64,000 nt of DNA, taken from NCBI GenBank assembly GCA_028704385.1, contig JAQVLA010000004.1:124001-188000 (forward strand). Direction: 5' to 3'. A program made the position numbers and the translations under genes. The notes below the pieces were generated by a model that saw only the letters and a program-made list of their open reading frames with translations, was not told where the DNA came from and ran no database searches. This document shows, in pieces, positions 1-9,185 of this stretch (its first letter is position 1; each line of letters starts with the position of its first letter). This stretch comes from Bacteroidales bacterium. Lineage in GTDB: Bacteria; Bacteroidota; Bacteroidia; Bacteroidales; F082.

Positions 1-2
1 CC

Positions 3-3000
3 GTTTTGCCCTGGAAAAACATCAGTTTGTTATTACCTCCTGGCGAGGAAGCTGTTGCCATTGAAGTGATTTATGGCGACTTCGTCCAGCTCGAAACAAA
101 ACATTTACTTGCACCTTATCAGCCTTCGAGACCGCTCTCAGAAGACAAGCCTTCGGTTTTTGTGAAAGATGAGAAGCTTTATAATTCCAATCATATTTAT
201 CCGCTGAAAGCGCATGGGGAGTTGCTCACTTCCTGGTTCAACGGAATGGGATTTGCGATCTCAACAATAACACCAGTGCATTATATTCCGGCAGAACAAC
301 AGGTTTATTACGCAAAAGAAGTTACGGTAAAAATTAAAACCGCTCCAGTAAGGTCGGATCAGTTTGTTCAGTTTCAAAAAACACCCACACAACTTTCGAC
401 AGCCTCAAAACTAGCACAGAATGTTGATATGATGGCCCTTTATAAACAGCAATCCATAGAAAGCAGGGAGCTGTCCGAAACAGATTTGCTGATCATCACA
501 AAAGCCAGCTACGTAACACAGTTTGTTGAATACCAGGCGTTTTTATTGGAAAGAGGTTTTACTTCAGAACTTGAAACAATTGAAGCAATCGCTGCCAGTG
601 GTTCGGGTATTGATCTGCAGGAAAAAATCCGAAATTTTGTGATCGAAAAGTATAATGAAAAAGGCATACACAGTCTTTTGCTGGGCGGCGATGTGGATAT
701 TGTTCCGGCTCGAGGCTTGTATTGTTATGTGGAATCCGGAAGCGGTTACTCAAGTAATGATATTCCGGCTGATCTGTACTATGCAGCACTTGACGGGACA
801 TGGAATGATGATGGTGATGATCGCTGGGGCGAACCGGGAGAAGATGATTTGTTGCCCGAAATTGGTGTAGCCCGAATGCCATTTGGTAATGTTGCCGAAT
901 TGGATAATATGCTCAATAAAATTCTTATGTATCAGGATCAGCCGGTATTGGGTGAACTTGAAAATCCATTGTTTGCAGGCGAAAATTTATATAGTAATCC
1001 GGATACCTGGGGACGTGATTACCTGGAGCTTCTGGTAGGTGAAACAGATGAAAATGGCTATACGACCATTGGTATTCCTGAGTCCTACGAAATTGAAAAA
1101 ATGTATGAATTCGATAATTATTGGTCTGGAAGTGATTTGATCAACAGCATCAATCAGGGCAAGCAGTTTGTGCATCATGTGGGACATGCCAGCCAGACAT
1201 ATGTCGCGCATTTGGATAATTCTGATATAACAGCAGCTAATTTTGCTGCAACCAATGGGATTGATCACAATTTCACGCTCATGCACACACACGGCTGCGA
1301 TTGCGGAGCTTTTGACTATAACGATTGTATTCTGGAAAAAATGGTTTTGATTGAAAATTTTGCGGTAGCAGTGATAGGAAATTCGCGTTATGGTTGGTTT
1401 AACGAAGGCCAGACAGAAGGGCCGTCAGCTCATTTGCATCGCGAAATGACAGATGCTTTTTACCATGACAGGATTCCTTATCTCGGATTGGCACTCAGAG
1501 AATCAAAAGTTGAAACCGCACCATGGGTTACGGCACCCGGACAATGGGAAGAAGGGGCTTTACGCTGGAACTTTTATGACCTGAATATTTTGGGTGATCC
1601 GATGCTAAGTGTTTGGACATCAGAACCATTTGAGCCTGAAGTTGATTATACTTCTGAGTTGATTATCGGATTGACCGAAACAACAGTGTATGTAAGTAGG
1701 GCCGGTGAACCGCTGGCCGGATATCGTTGTCATCTGCGACAGAATGGTGAGATAATTGGCGTTGGTGAAACAGATGCAGATGGAAATGCTGTGATTGTTT
1801 TTGATCAAGCTTTGAATGAAACCGGAGAAGCAAGTCTGGTTGTAGTTGGCCAGAATATTTTGCCTGTCGATCTGCCTGTTACAATCATTCCCAATGAGGG
1901 GCCTTATCTCATTTGGGAAAGCATGGAAGTGGTTGATGAACAGGGTAATGCCAACGGAGAAGCCGATTATGGTGAGACTATCAGCCTGAATATCGGAATC
2001 AAAAATATTGGCTCAGAGGATATCGAAAACGTTATGGCACAAATCAGTGTTGAGGATGACTGGATTGTAACCGTACTTGAATCTGAGCTTGAGATAGGCA
2101 CCATCACTGCTGGCGAAACCGTAATCCTGGAAGACGTGTTTTTACTAGAAATTTCGACATTTGTTCCACCAGATTATGCTATCGGAATTGAAATGGTGCT
2201 AACTTCGGGAGATGAAAGCTGGACTGATCATTTTGATTTAGAGATTCTCATTCCTGGAAATCATATTTCTCATTATGAAATTGATGATGAAGCAGGTAAC
2301 CAGAACGGAATGCTTGATGCCGGCGAAACAGTTCAATTCCATGTGTTTGGCGGTAATAAAGGAACAAGTGCTGCACATGACATCTCGATCAGTTTGAGCG
2401 AATATGCATCGGAATGGCTCACCATCGAAAATGGCAATCAATACATTGGAAGTTTGTATCCAGGTGAATTTTTCGATGTGAGTTATACAGTACATGTGGA
2501 TGAATATGCTCCTCAGGGAACTATTATTGTCATAGAAGCTATATTAGATTGTCTGCTAGGTGATTATTGGTATGATGATGAGTGGATGTGGCCAATGTCA
2601 ATTGGTGTGCAGATTGAAGATTTTGAAACCGGCGACTTCACAGCTTATGAATGGATTCAGGAATTGGGCCGGAACTGGCAAATTGTTGATGATGTGGTGT
2701 ATGAAGGGGATTATGCTGCCAAATCAGCAACAATCACTCACAATGAAACTACAGAGTTAAAGATCAATATGTATGTCTGGATGCAGGATGAGATCAGTTT
2801 TTACCGAAAAGTATCATCAGAATCGGGGTATGATTATCTGCGTTTTTATGTGGACGATACGCAGCTCGGACAATGGTCGGGCGAGTCAGATTGGGAATTG
2901 ATTACAGTAGATATTCCTGAGGGCAACCATACTTTGAAGTGGGTTTATTCAAAAGACATCAGCATGAGCGAGGGTAGCGATTGTGCCTGGGTCGATTACA

Positions 3001-3290
3001 TCACTTTTCCGGCTACTGCAACAATTATGGACGTAAGTACAGTCATTGCAACAAATTCTGAAGTACAGATTTATCCCAATCCCGGATCAGGAGTTTTCTG
3101 GTTTGAATGTGCTGAACCCAAGGCATTTGAAACAGTTAATCTTTATCAGCTGGATGGTAAACTGGTTTTCAGTAAGGGAGAATGGTTTGCCAAAGAAAAA
3201 CTGGATGTGAGCTTCCTGAATAAAGGGGTATATGTCATAGAATTATTTGATGGCAACCTTCTTATCAGGAAAAAGTTGATTATTCAATAA
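3..3290 (+). CDS. Gingipain-like C25 cysteine peptidase with T9SS sorting domain (5' partial)
   Basis: The frame is open to the left edge, so the signal peptide and part of the propeptide are missing; residue 1 here is the TTG at position 6. The peptidase C25 core spans about residues 160-540. It includes IPADLYYAALDG near residue 252, an acidic DDGDD stretch, the catalytic-type His394 in VGHAS, and Cys431 in HGCDCGAF, which I align with the family nucleophile. Two or three Ig/CARDB-like beta segments follow (about 545-860), then a jelly-roll-like region. The C-terminal 65 residues contain IYPNPGSGVF and end in KKLIIQ, a type A T9SS secretion signal. The expected role is a cell-surface or secreted endopeptidase exported through Sec and then T9SS. 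The family is confident; substrate specificity (Arg or Lys) cannot be read. Confidence 0.88.
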   Translation, partial: VLPWKNISLLLPPGEEAVAIEVIYGDFVQLETKHLLAPYQPSRPLSEDKPSVFVKDEKLYNSNHIYPLKAHGELLTSWFNGMGFAISTITPVHYIPAEQQVYYAKEVTVKIKTAPVRSDQFVQFQKTPTQLSTASKLAQNVDMMALYKQQSIESRELSETDLLIITKASYVTQFVEYQAFLLERGFTSELETIEAIAASGSGIDLQEKIRNFVIEKYNEKGIHSLLLGGDVDIVPARGLYCYVESGSGYSSNDIPADLYYAALDGTWNDDGDDRWGEPGEDDLLPEIGVARMPFGNVAELDNMLNKILMYQDQPVLGELENPLFAGENLYSNPDTWGRDYLELLVGETDENGYTTIGIPESYEIEKMYEFDNYWSGSDLINSINQGKQFVHHVGHASQTYVAHLDNSDITAANFAATNGIDHNFTLMHTHGCDCGAFDYNDCILEKMVLIENFAVAVIGNSRYGWFNEGQTEGPSAHLHREMTDAFYHDRIPYLGLALRESKVETAPWVTAPGQWEEGALRWNFYDLNILGDPMLSVWTSEPFEPEVDYTSELIIGLTETTVYVSRAGEPLAGYRCHLRQNGEIIGVGETDADGNAVIVFDQALNETGEASLVVVGQNILPVDLPVTIIPNEGPYLIWESMEVVDEQGNANGEADYGETISLNIGIKNIGSEDIENVMAQISVEDDWIVTVLESELEIGTITAGETVILEDVFLLEISTFVPPDYAIGIEMVLTSGDESWTDHFDLEILIPGNHISHYEIDDEAGNQNGMLDAGETVQFHVFGGNKGTSAAHDISISLSEYASEWLTIENGNQYIGSLYPGEFFDVSYTVHVDEYAPQGTIIVIEAILDCLLGDYWYDDEWMWPMSIGVQIEDFETGDFTAYEWIQELGRNWQIVDDVVYEGDYAAKSATITHNETTELKINMYVWMQDEISFYRKVSSESGYDYLRFYVDDTQLGQWSGESDWELITVDIPEGNHTLKWVYSKDISMSEGSDCAWVDYITFPATATIMDVSTVIATNSEVQIYPNPGSGVFWFECAEPKAFETVNLYQLDGKLVFSKGEWFAKEKLDVSFLNKGVYVIELFDGNLLIRKKLIIQ

Positions 3291-3306
3291 CTGAAAATAT
3301 CAGTTA
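3287..3306 (+). terminator. Weak hairpin after the C25 peptidase
   Basis: TAACTGA and TCAGTTA form a 7-bp stem with a 5-nt loop directly at the stop codon. There is no good T-run after it, so it is only a possible terminator. Confidence 0.25.
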
Positions 3307-3468
3307 ATAGAAAATATCTCTGTTGTAATAACTTAACTTTAACTGTATTATATTGATAATCAGTTTAGAGTGTATGTTTTGCTGAGTTGCAAATTAATTG
3401 AGTTTCAGCTAAGCATTAGTTATCGTTTTAGCTATTGATTTTATTGAATTGTATTAAAAGGATTACTG

Positions 3469-3476
3469 TATTTTTG
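3469..3476 (+). promoter_or_regulatory. Bacteroidota -7 element TATTTTTG
   Basis: A perfect TAnnTTTG match ends four bases before the GTG at 3481. Transcription would start at or just beyond that codon, so the mRNA would be leaderless or the true start lies downstream. Confidence 0.5.
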
Positions 3477-3480
3477 CACC

Positions 3481-4029
3481 GTGTCAAGGATAGTATCGCT
3501 TTTATTTGGTTTATTGATGCTTGTTTCACTTGTTTTGCCGTTTCAGCTGATGAGGTTGTTACAATATGAACAGGCTGAAGCACGTTCGGAAGCCTTGTCG
3601 ATGATGCAGCAAAAGTATGACGCAAAGACTTTAAAATATATTGCCATTCCGAAAGATGAGTTGGAGGGAAGAGGATCGCGTTTTGTGCGCATCCATGCAA
3701 CCGAATTTGTTTGGGACGGGATAATGTACGACATCGTGGGTTCCTTTCCCGAAGCGCATCAAACCTGGTTTTTAGTGTATCCTGATTACAAAGAAACAAA
3801 GGTCCTGAAGCAAAAGATTGCATTGGCAAAAGCTTTTCATTCCGAATCGGGGCTAACTACCACTTCATCCAAACAAAGTATTTCTTTTCACTGGTTTGCA
3901 GGAAGGGCTGCTACCATAGATTTCGGAATATGCCTGGAGCATAAAACAGCTTATCAGTATTTTGTTGATCAGTATAGTTTTCAACCCATACAACATATTG
4001 AGCACCCTCCTCAAATGAACTGGTTATAG
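3481..4029 (+). CDS. Small membrane-anchored hypothetical protein beside a TonB receptor
   Basis: 182 residues from GTG. One N-terminal hydrophobic segment (about residues 4-24, with Arg3 in front) should anchor it in the inner membrane; the rest is soluble and ends in IEHPPQMNWL. The segment FVWDGIMYDIV (about 73-83) resembles a motif I associate with small Bacteroidota proteins encoded next to TonB receptors, but I cannot name the family. The stop lies 48 bp before the receptor gene, so the two may be cotranscribed, although the receptor has its own weak -7 element. The start is uncertain: the promoter sits so close that ATG 3517 is a real alternative, which would remove half of the membrane segment. 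Function unknown; a part in substrate passage or energy coupling for the receptor is inference only. Confidence 0.65.
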   Translation: MSRIVSLLFGLLMLVSLVLPFQLMRLLQYEQAEARSEALSMMQQKYDAKTLKYIAIPKDELEGRGSRFVRIHATEFVWDGIMYDIVGSFPEAHQTWFLVYPDYKETKVLKQKIALAKAFHSESGLTTTSSKQSISFHWFAGRAATIDFGICLEHKTAYQYFVDQYSFQPIQHIEHPPQMNWL

Positions 4030-4056
4030 ATATTACATTATAAATTAACCAGTTAA

Positions 4057-4064
4057 TAACTTTA
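4057..4064 (+). promoter_or_regulatory. Near-consensus -7 element TAACTTTA
   Basis: Seven of eight positions fit TAnnTTTG, 13 bases before the receptor ATG. It could give the receptor an independent transcript. Confidence 0.35.
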
Positions 4065-4077
4065 TTCGTTTAATATT

Positions 4078-6486
4078 ATGTATAAAAAGTACATTGGGCT
4101 GCTTTTAATAAGTATGCTATGTTATAGCCTTAATGCCCAGACAGTTAAGGTGATCGAACAGAAATCAGGTGATCCTATTGAGTTTGTCACGATCAGTTCT
4201 GTTTCGCCAAAATTATCTTCTTTAACCAATGAATCGGGCCTGGCAGATGTTTCAATGTTTAGCGAGCTGGATAGTATTTATTTTTCAAGTATTGGATTTG
4301 AAACCAGGATAATAAGCTGGGAGCAATTGAAACAGCAGGATTTTATCGCCGGCTTAAAGGCATTAAATTATTCATTGGATGAGGTAATCGTAAGTGCTAC
4401 ACGCTGGGCACAATCAAGGAGAGAGCTCACCAGTCGTGTCACCAGTATCCGTCCGGAGGAGATTCAGGTAAGTAATCCGCAAACGGCAGCTGATTTGCTG
4501 GGTGCCAGCGGTGAGGTGTTTATTCAAAAAAGTCAGCAGGGTGGGGGAAGTCCGATGATTCGTGGATTTGCGACCAACCGATTGCTGATCAGCGTGGACG
4601 GCGTGCGTATGAATAATGCCATCTTCAGAAGTGGTAATATTCAGAATATCATCAATATAGATCCTTTTATGATCGATCAGGCAGAGGTGCTTTACGGCCC
4701 GGGATCAGTGATGTACGGAAGCGATGCTATAGGTGGGGTAATGAATTTTTCGACTTTAAAACCAGGATTTGCAAAGGACAACAAAATTCTGGTGAACGGA
4801 AGTGCTTCAACCCGCTTTTCATCAGCCAATAACGAGATTACCTCTCATGTGGATGTGCGCGTTGGAAGTCAAAAGCTTGCATCAGTTACTTCATTCACTT
4901 TCAATCGTTTTGGCGATTTGCGAATGGGTTCGGATGGCCCGGATTTTTACCTGCGAAAGGACTATGTGAAGCGAATCAATGGTACGGATGTGGTTTTTCA
5001 GAATGAAGATCAACAGCTTCAGGTTCCATCGGGTTTTGAAATGGGGCATTTTATGCAGAAAATTAGTTATCTACCCAATGACCACTGGAATTTTGAATAT
5101 GGTTTGATCTATTCCAATACAACAAATTATAGTCGTTACGACCGACTTTTACGCTACAAAAACGGAATTCCGCGTAGTGCTGAATGGTATTACGGACCCC
5201 AAAAATGGTTGGTAAACCGATTCAGCATAACACACCAAAAACAGCTCGTGCTTTTTGATGAATTTGTTTTGAACCTTTCTGCCCAACAATTTGAAGAAAG
5301 CCGTCACGATAGAGATTTTAATGGTTCAGTGCTTTATGAGCGATTTGAAAAGGTGAATGCTTATGCAATGAACCTTGACTTAAGGAAAAATCTGAGTGAT
5401 CGTTCGCGATTGTTGTATGGTGCTGAATTTGTTTATAATGATGTGGCGTCTTCAGGAATTGATACTGATGTACTAAGTGGTCTGGGACAAAAAGGCCCGG
5501 CACGCTATCCGCAGACGGATTGGCTTTCGGCAGCCTTATTTGCGACTTACCAGTATGAATTGTCTGACAAAAGTATGATTCAGGCCGGCGCACGTTATAA
5601 TTACTTTTCGATGAATGCAACCTTTGATACCACCTTTTATAAGTTCCCCTTTGTAAAAACGGATAATAAGGATGGGGCACTCACGGGTAGCCTGGGATTT
5701 AATTATCGCCCCAACGAAAAATGGATAGTACGGGCAGGAGTCTCCACTGGTTTCAGGGCTCCCAATGTAGATGATATCGGTAAGGTGTTCGATTCGGAAC
5801 CTGGAGCAGTTGTTGTTCCAAATCCCAACCTCAAACCTGAGTATGCCTACAATGCCGAATTTGACCTGGCACGGGTTTTTGCCGATCGTGTAAAGATTGA
5901 TATTTCAGCTTTTTACACCTTGCTGGATCAGGCCATGGTACGTCGCGACTTTTTATTCAACGGCATGGATAGCATCATGTATGATGGTGAGCTAAGTAAG
6001 GTACAGGCCATTCAGAATGCAGCAAAAGCTACGGTTTATGGATTACAGATTGCAGCCGAATGGAAGATGGACAATGGATTTAGCTTGTTCAGCCATCTAA
6101 CCTGGCAAAAAGGTGAGGAGGAGTTGGATGACGGATCCAAAAGCCCATTGCGGCACTCGGCTCCTGTATTCGGCATCACCAGATTGAGCTACAAACAAAG
6201 GGGTTTGCGTCTCGATTTGTATGCACAATATGCTCAGGAAGTGCCCTTTAAAGATATGCCCGAGTCAGAGATTTCAAAGGATTATTTATATCCTGCGGAT
6301 GGTGACGGGAATCCCTATTCACCAGGATGGTACACTTTAAATTTCAAAGCCATGAAAAAAATCAATGATACTTTTACATTAAGTGGGGGTATCGAGAACA
6401 TTACCGATCAGCGCTATATGCCATATAGTTCGGGATTGGTTTCATCAGGAAGGAATTTTATTTTCGCTTTGAGAATGAATTTCTAA
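4078..6486 (+). CDS. TonB-dependent outer-membrane receptor (heme/siderophore-type)
   Basis: 802 residues. A signal peptide ends near residue 21 (SLNAQ). A short carboxypeptidase-like beta domain follows (about 22-95), then a plug domain (about 100-230) with SPMIRGFATNRLLISVDG and VLYGPGSVMYGSDAIGGV, and a 22-strand barrel ending in the aromatic FIFALRMNF. The plug resembles the hemoglobin/heme and related iron receptors, but no FRAP/NPNL heme motif was verified, so the ligand is open. The expected role is energy-dependent uptake across the outer membrane with TonB-ExbBD. It follows the 182-residue membrane protein on the same strand and ends at a strong terminator. Confidence 0.85.
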   Translation: MYKKYIGLLLISMLCYSLNAQTVKVIEQKSGDPIEFVTISSVSPKLSSLTNESGLADVSMFSELDSIYFSSIGFETRIISWEQLKQQDFIAGLKALNYSLDEVIVSATRWAQSRRELTSRVTSIRPEEIQVSNPQTAADLLGASGEVFIQKSQQGGGSPMIRGFATNRLLISVDGVRMNNAIFRSGNIQNIINIDPFMIDQAEVLYGPGSVMYGSDAIGGVMNFSTLKPGFAKDNKILVNGSASTRFSSANNEITSHVDVRVGSQKLASVTSFTFNRFGDLRMGSDGPDFYLRKDYVKRINGTDVVFQNEDQQLQVPSGFEMGHFMQKISYLPNDHWNFEYGLIYSNTTNYSRYDRLLRYKNGIPRSAEWYYGPQKWLVNRFSITHQKQLVLFDEFVLNLSAQQFEESRHDRDFNGSVLYERFEKVNAYAMNLDLRKNLSDRSRLLYGAEFVYNDVASSGIDTDVLSGLGQKGPARYPQTDWLSAALFATYQYELSDKSMIQAGARYNYFSMNATFDTTFYKFPFVKTDNKDGALTGSLGFNYRPNEKWIVRAGVSTGFRAPNVDDIGKVFDSEPGAVVVPNPNLKPEYAYNAEFDLARVFADRVKIDISAFYTLLDQAMVRRDFLFNGMDSIMYDGELSKVQAIQNAAKATVYGLQIAAEWKMDNGFSLFSHLTWQKGEEELDDGSKSPLRHSAPVFGITRLSYKQRGLRLDLYAQYAQEVPFKDMPESEISKDYLYPADGDGNPYSPGWYTLNFKAMKKINDTFTLSGGIENITDQRYMPYSSGLVSSGRNFIFALRMNF

Positions 6487-6511
6487 TCTGTTGATCTATT
6501 GATTATTATGA

Positions 6512-6547
6512 AATCCTTCGGTAAGTTTTATCGGAGGATTTTTTTTG
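6512..6547 (+). terminator. Rho-independent terminator after the TonB receptor
   Basis: AATCCTTCGGTAA pairs with TTATCGGAGGATT across a short loop and is followed by a T-run. One G-T style wobble is present. Confidence 0.85.
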
Positions 6548-6678
6548 TGATTCATAAAATCAAAATATTATTGACTAATGTTGGTTTAAACAACAGTTCC
6601 TGATTAGAGGATATTTTAGGATGGCAAGGTAGGTGATATTAATCCTGTAAATCGGAACTATTGTGCTTTATTTTATTT

Positions 6679-7905
6679 TTAATCGTCTTTGATGGCAAGC
6701 TGGTCGCGCATATCAACATCCAGCTCCAGTGTTTGATTATTGCGTCTTATCAACAAGGTGAGTGGCATACGAGATGGACGTCTGAACATTCCTCTTACTT
6801 CCGACAGATCCAGTTTATGGATATCCCGCCCATTGATTTTTAAAAGCACATCATTTAATTTAATGCCGGCTTTCATGGCAGGTGATTCCTCCCAAAGATG
6901 TACAACTTCGAATTGCTGAAGGGGGTATGAGGTTTTGATAATTTCTATTCCTGTAATATTGTAATCGAATTTTGCTTTGTATTTTCCATTTGGTTTTAAG
7001 TAAAGCATCTTTTTGTTCAAATCAATGAAGTAGTTGAAACGAGCGAGCAACTCTGAACCAATTGTGCCATCGCGGTCGGAGTTCAGAAAAATCTCAGCAA
7101 TAGTACTCGAATCCGGAAATGCAACAATAGGATTTTTAAAACAAAAATCTTCCAGGCAGATGCGTGGTATGCGTGCCAGGTACCCTCTGATCTCGCCGCT
7201 GAAACCTTCGCCAATTCGTGCCTTAACCCTTTGTTCGGGCAAATGATCGTTTTTGCCGGTTTTGAACCAGGCATTCAGTTGGGCTCCTGAATCTATCAGC
7301 ATTTTAATCGTGTGCCTTTGGCCATGTTCGTCAAGCATACTCATGGTAAGATAGATTTTATTGTTTTCGATCAGAAGTGGGCAGGCGATATAATTACGGG
7401 GAGGTTCAAATTCTTCCGGTAGATAAAATCGAAGCCTGTTTGCAGTATAATTCACTTCAACTACATGATCCTGCATGATGGTATTCCCCAGCAAACCATT
7501 TATTTTACGGCCGTTTTGTGCCGAAAGGCCAAAGATATCTTCTTCGATAACATAAATGGTTTTGTCATGAAGACGTTGCTTTCCAAGCGAAAGTTCATTG
7601 TTTGAACTGATAAGGGCATACACAGATTTCCCCTCACCGAGTCCGTGTATGGCTTGCCTTTTTTCCAGCTGGATATTTATGCTGTCTTCTTCAAAAAGCT
7701 CTGTGATGATTGTATGCCGAACTCCTGTATCAAAAATCAATTCGAGTTTTGGACCACCGTTGATGCTGGTTTGAACAATAATATAAGTGCCCGACATTCT
7801 GAAAGGAATTGAAGCAATCGGTCGCAGTCGCCCAAAGGCACTATAACTTACTAAAAGCAGAGATATCAGCCACAATAATGAATGAATGAAATATCCTGGT
7901 TTCAT
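6679..7905 (-). CDS. Retropepsin-like aspartyl protease with C-terminal PDZ domain
   Basis: 408 residues. The ATG at 7905 is preferred over an upstream TTG, because that TTG lies inside the -7 element. An N-terminal hydrophobic segment (about residues 4-25) is a signal peptide or anchor. Two aspartyl-protease halves follow: LIFDTGVRHTII near residue 61 and MLIDSGAQLNAW near residue 200, each with the D-T/S-G catalytic triad typical of clan AA proteases. A PDZ domain occupies the last 80 residues (SPAMKAGIKLNDVLLKING). It resembles envelope retropepsin/PDZ proteins common in Bacteroidota. The expected site is the periplasm or outer envelope; the substrate is unknown. It is monocistronic and converges on the TonB receptor. 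Confidence 0.85.
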   Translation of the reverse strand: MKPGYFIHSLLWLISLLLVSYSAFGRLRPIASIPFRMSGTYIIVQTSINGGPKLELIFDTGVRHTIITELFEEDSINIQLEKRQAIHGLGEGKSVYALISSNNELSLGKQRLHDKTIYVIEEDIFGLSAQNGRKINGLLGNTIMQDHVVEVNYTANRLRFYLPEEFEPPRNYIACPLLIENNKIYLTMSMLDEHGQRHTIKMLIDSGAQLNAWFKTGKNDHLPEQRVKARIGEGFSGEIRGYLARIPRICLEDFCFKNPIVAFPDSSTIAEIFLNSDRDGTIGSELLARFNYFIDLNKKMLYLKPNGKYKAKFDYNITGIEIIKTSYPLQQFEVVHLWEESPAMKAGIKLNDVLLKINGRDIHKLDLSEVRGMFRRPSRMPLTLLIRRNNQTLELDVDMRDQLAIKDD

Positions 7906-7929
7906 ATGATTTTTACAATTTACATGTAA

Positions 7930-7937
7930 CAAATATA
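7930..7937 (-). promoter_or_regulatory. -7 element TATATTTG for the aspartyl protease
   Basis: Perfect TAnnTTTG on the minus strand, 24 bases before ATG 7905. It decides the start choice for that gene. Confidence 0.6.
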
Positions 7938-8215
7938 GTAGAATTCAATGAGGGTAAGTTTACTATTTCACGAGGATAGTTTAATGTCATCAATCTGTTT
8001 CTCATATATTGAACCAAAAAATGACTGCAAAAATCTTTTGTTCAATAATTTAGATATGGTTTGATCTGGTCCTTAAACAAAATAATAACAGTTGGATATA
8101 CGGCCTAGATCCTTTTTTGTGTATTATTCATTTATTTGATTTTACATGAAGTTGGTTTTGTTTTGAACATGTTCAGCAATGACTTGTTTATTCAAGAAAT
8201 ATAAAACCGAATTTT

Positions 8216-8716
8216 ATGGCAACAATTACACTCAAAGGCAATCAAATTCATACGGTGGGCAGCCTGCCGGCTAAAGGAAGCAAAGCGATTGACTTTAAAC
8301 TTGTAAAGACTGACCTTTCGAATTTAAGTCTGGAAGATTTAAAAGGAAAAAAGGTAGTATTGAACATTTTCCCCAGCCTGGATACTGATGTCTGTGCGGC
8401 TTCGGTCAGGCGGTTCAATCAGGAGGCCTCAATTCTCGATAACACAGTAGTTGTTTGTGTTTCAAAAGATTTACCTTTTGCTCACAATCGTTTTTGCAGT
8501 ACTGAGGGCTTGAATAATGTAGTTAATGCTTCCGATTTCAGGGATGGCAACTTTGGTGAAAAATACGGTCTTACCATTACAGATGGCCCTCTGGCCGGAT
8601 TGCATTCACGTGCGGTAGTGGTTCTGGATGAAGAGGGTAAGGTTGTTTACACCGAACAGGTTCCTGAAATTGTGCAGGAGCCTGATTATGAAGCTGCTTT
8701 AAAGGCTGCGAAATAA
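8216..8716 (+). CDS. tpx: Thiol peroxidase Tpx (atypical 2-Cys peroxiredoxin)
   Basis: 166 residues, the usual length for Tpx. The peroxidatic Cys60 lies in SLDTDVCAASVRRF and the resolving Cys94 in RFCSTEGL, which matches the Tpx spacing. It reduces hydrogen peroxide and alkyl hydroperoxides with electrons from thioredoxin, in the cytoplasm or periplasm; no signal peptide is seen here, so cytoplasm is likely. Thr57, Cys60 and Arg of VRRF form the expected active site. No clear -7 element was found in the 280-bp upstream region. The gene stands alone and shares a bidirectional terminator with the convergent DUF3467 gene. Confidence 0.95.
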   Translation: MATITLKGNQIHTVGSLPAKGSKAIDFKLVKTDLSNLSLEDLKGKKVVLNIFPSLDTDVCAASVRRFNQEASILDNTVVVCVSKDLPFAHNRFCSTEGLNNVVNASDFRDGNFGEKYGLTITDGPLAGLHSRAVVVLDEEGKVVYTEQVPEIVQEPDYEAALKAAK

Positions 8717-8736
8717 AGTATTGGATCTTAAATCAA

Positions 8737-8772
8737 AAAAAGGTGAAGTTAATTGGTTTAGCTTCACCTTTT
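8737..8772. terminator. Bidirectional terminator between tpx and the DUF3467 gene
   Basis: AAAAGGTGAAG and CTTCACCTTTT form a stem with a 13-nt loop, with A- and T-runs on both flanks. It serves both convergent genes. Confidence 0.8.
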
Positions 8773-8793
8773 AAATGTCAAAATAGGTTGTAA

Positions 8794-9108
8794 TTATGCT
8801 TCTGCAGTCGGTCCGCCCAAATTAAAGGGTATGTTTTCATGGGCAGGAGCCTCTTTGATCGGGCCATGAACCGACTCATACTTCTTTAAATTATCAGCCA
8901 AAGCTTTAAAAAGACGTTTGGCATGTTCCGGAGTTAGAATGATCCTGGATTTTACTTTTGCTTTTTGCACGCCAGGCATAAGTTTGGCGTAATCAATGAT
9001 AAACTCTGAGTGCGAATGGGTGATGATAGCCAGATTGGAATAAATCCCTTCAGCGACTTCTTCACTGAGTTCGATGCTCATTTGGTTTTTAGGTTTTTGT
9101 TCGGCCAT
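8794..9108 (-). CDS. DUF3467 family protein
   Basis: 104 residues, hydrophilic and acidic/basic mixed, without signal peptide or membrane segment. The segments FIIDYAKLMPG and SRIILTPEHAKRLFKALADNL are those of DUF3467, a family of small cytoplasmic proteins of unknown function. In Bacteroidota the gene commonly follows rpoC, as here (77 bp beyond rpoC, on the same strand but after a terminator). The position suggests a link with transcription, but no biochemical role can be deduced from the sequence. Confidence 0.85.
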   Translation of the reverse strand: MAEQKPKNQMSIELSEEVAEGIYSNLAIITHSHSEFIIDYAKLMPGVQKAKVKSRIILTPEHAKRLFKALADNLKKYESVHGPIKEAPAHENIPFNLGGPTAEA

Positions 9109-9121
9109 AATTATAGGTGTT

Positions 9122-9167
9122 AAAAAAGCAGGTAGGTCTGCTGCATAAGCAACGTCCTACCTGCTTT
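9122..9167 (-). terminator. Terminator of the rpo operon after rpoC
   Basis: On the minus strand AAAGCAGGTAGG and CCTACCTGCTTT form a 12-bp stem followed by TTTTTTA. It lies 19 bases after the rpoC stop and before the DUF3467 gene. Confidence 0.9.
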
Positions 9168-9185
9168 AAATGTTATTGAAAATAC

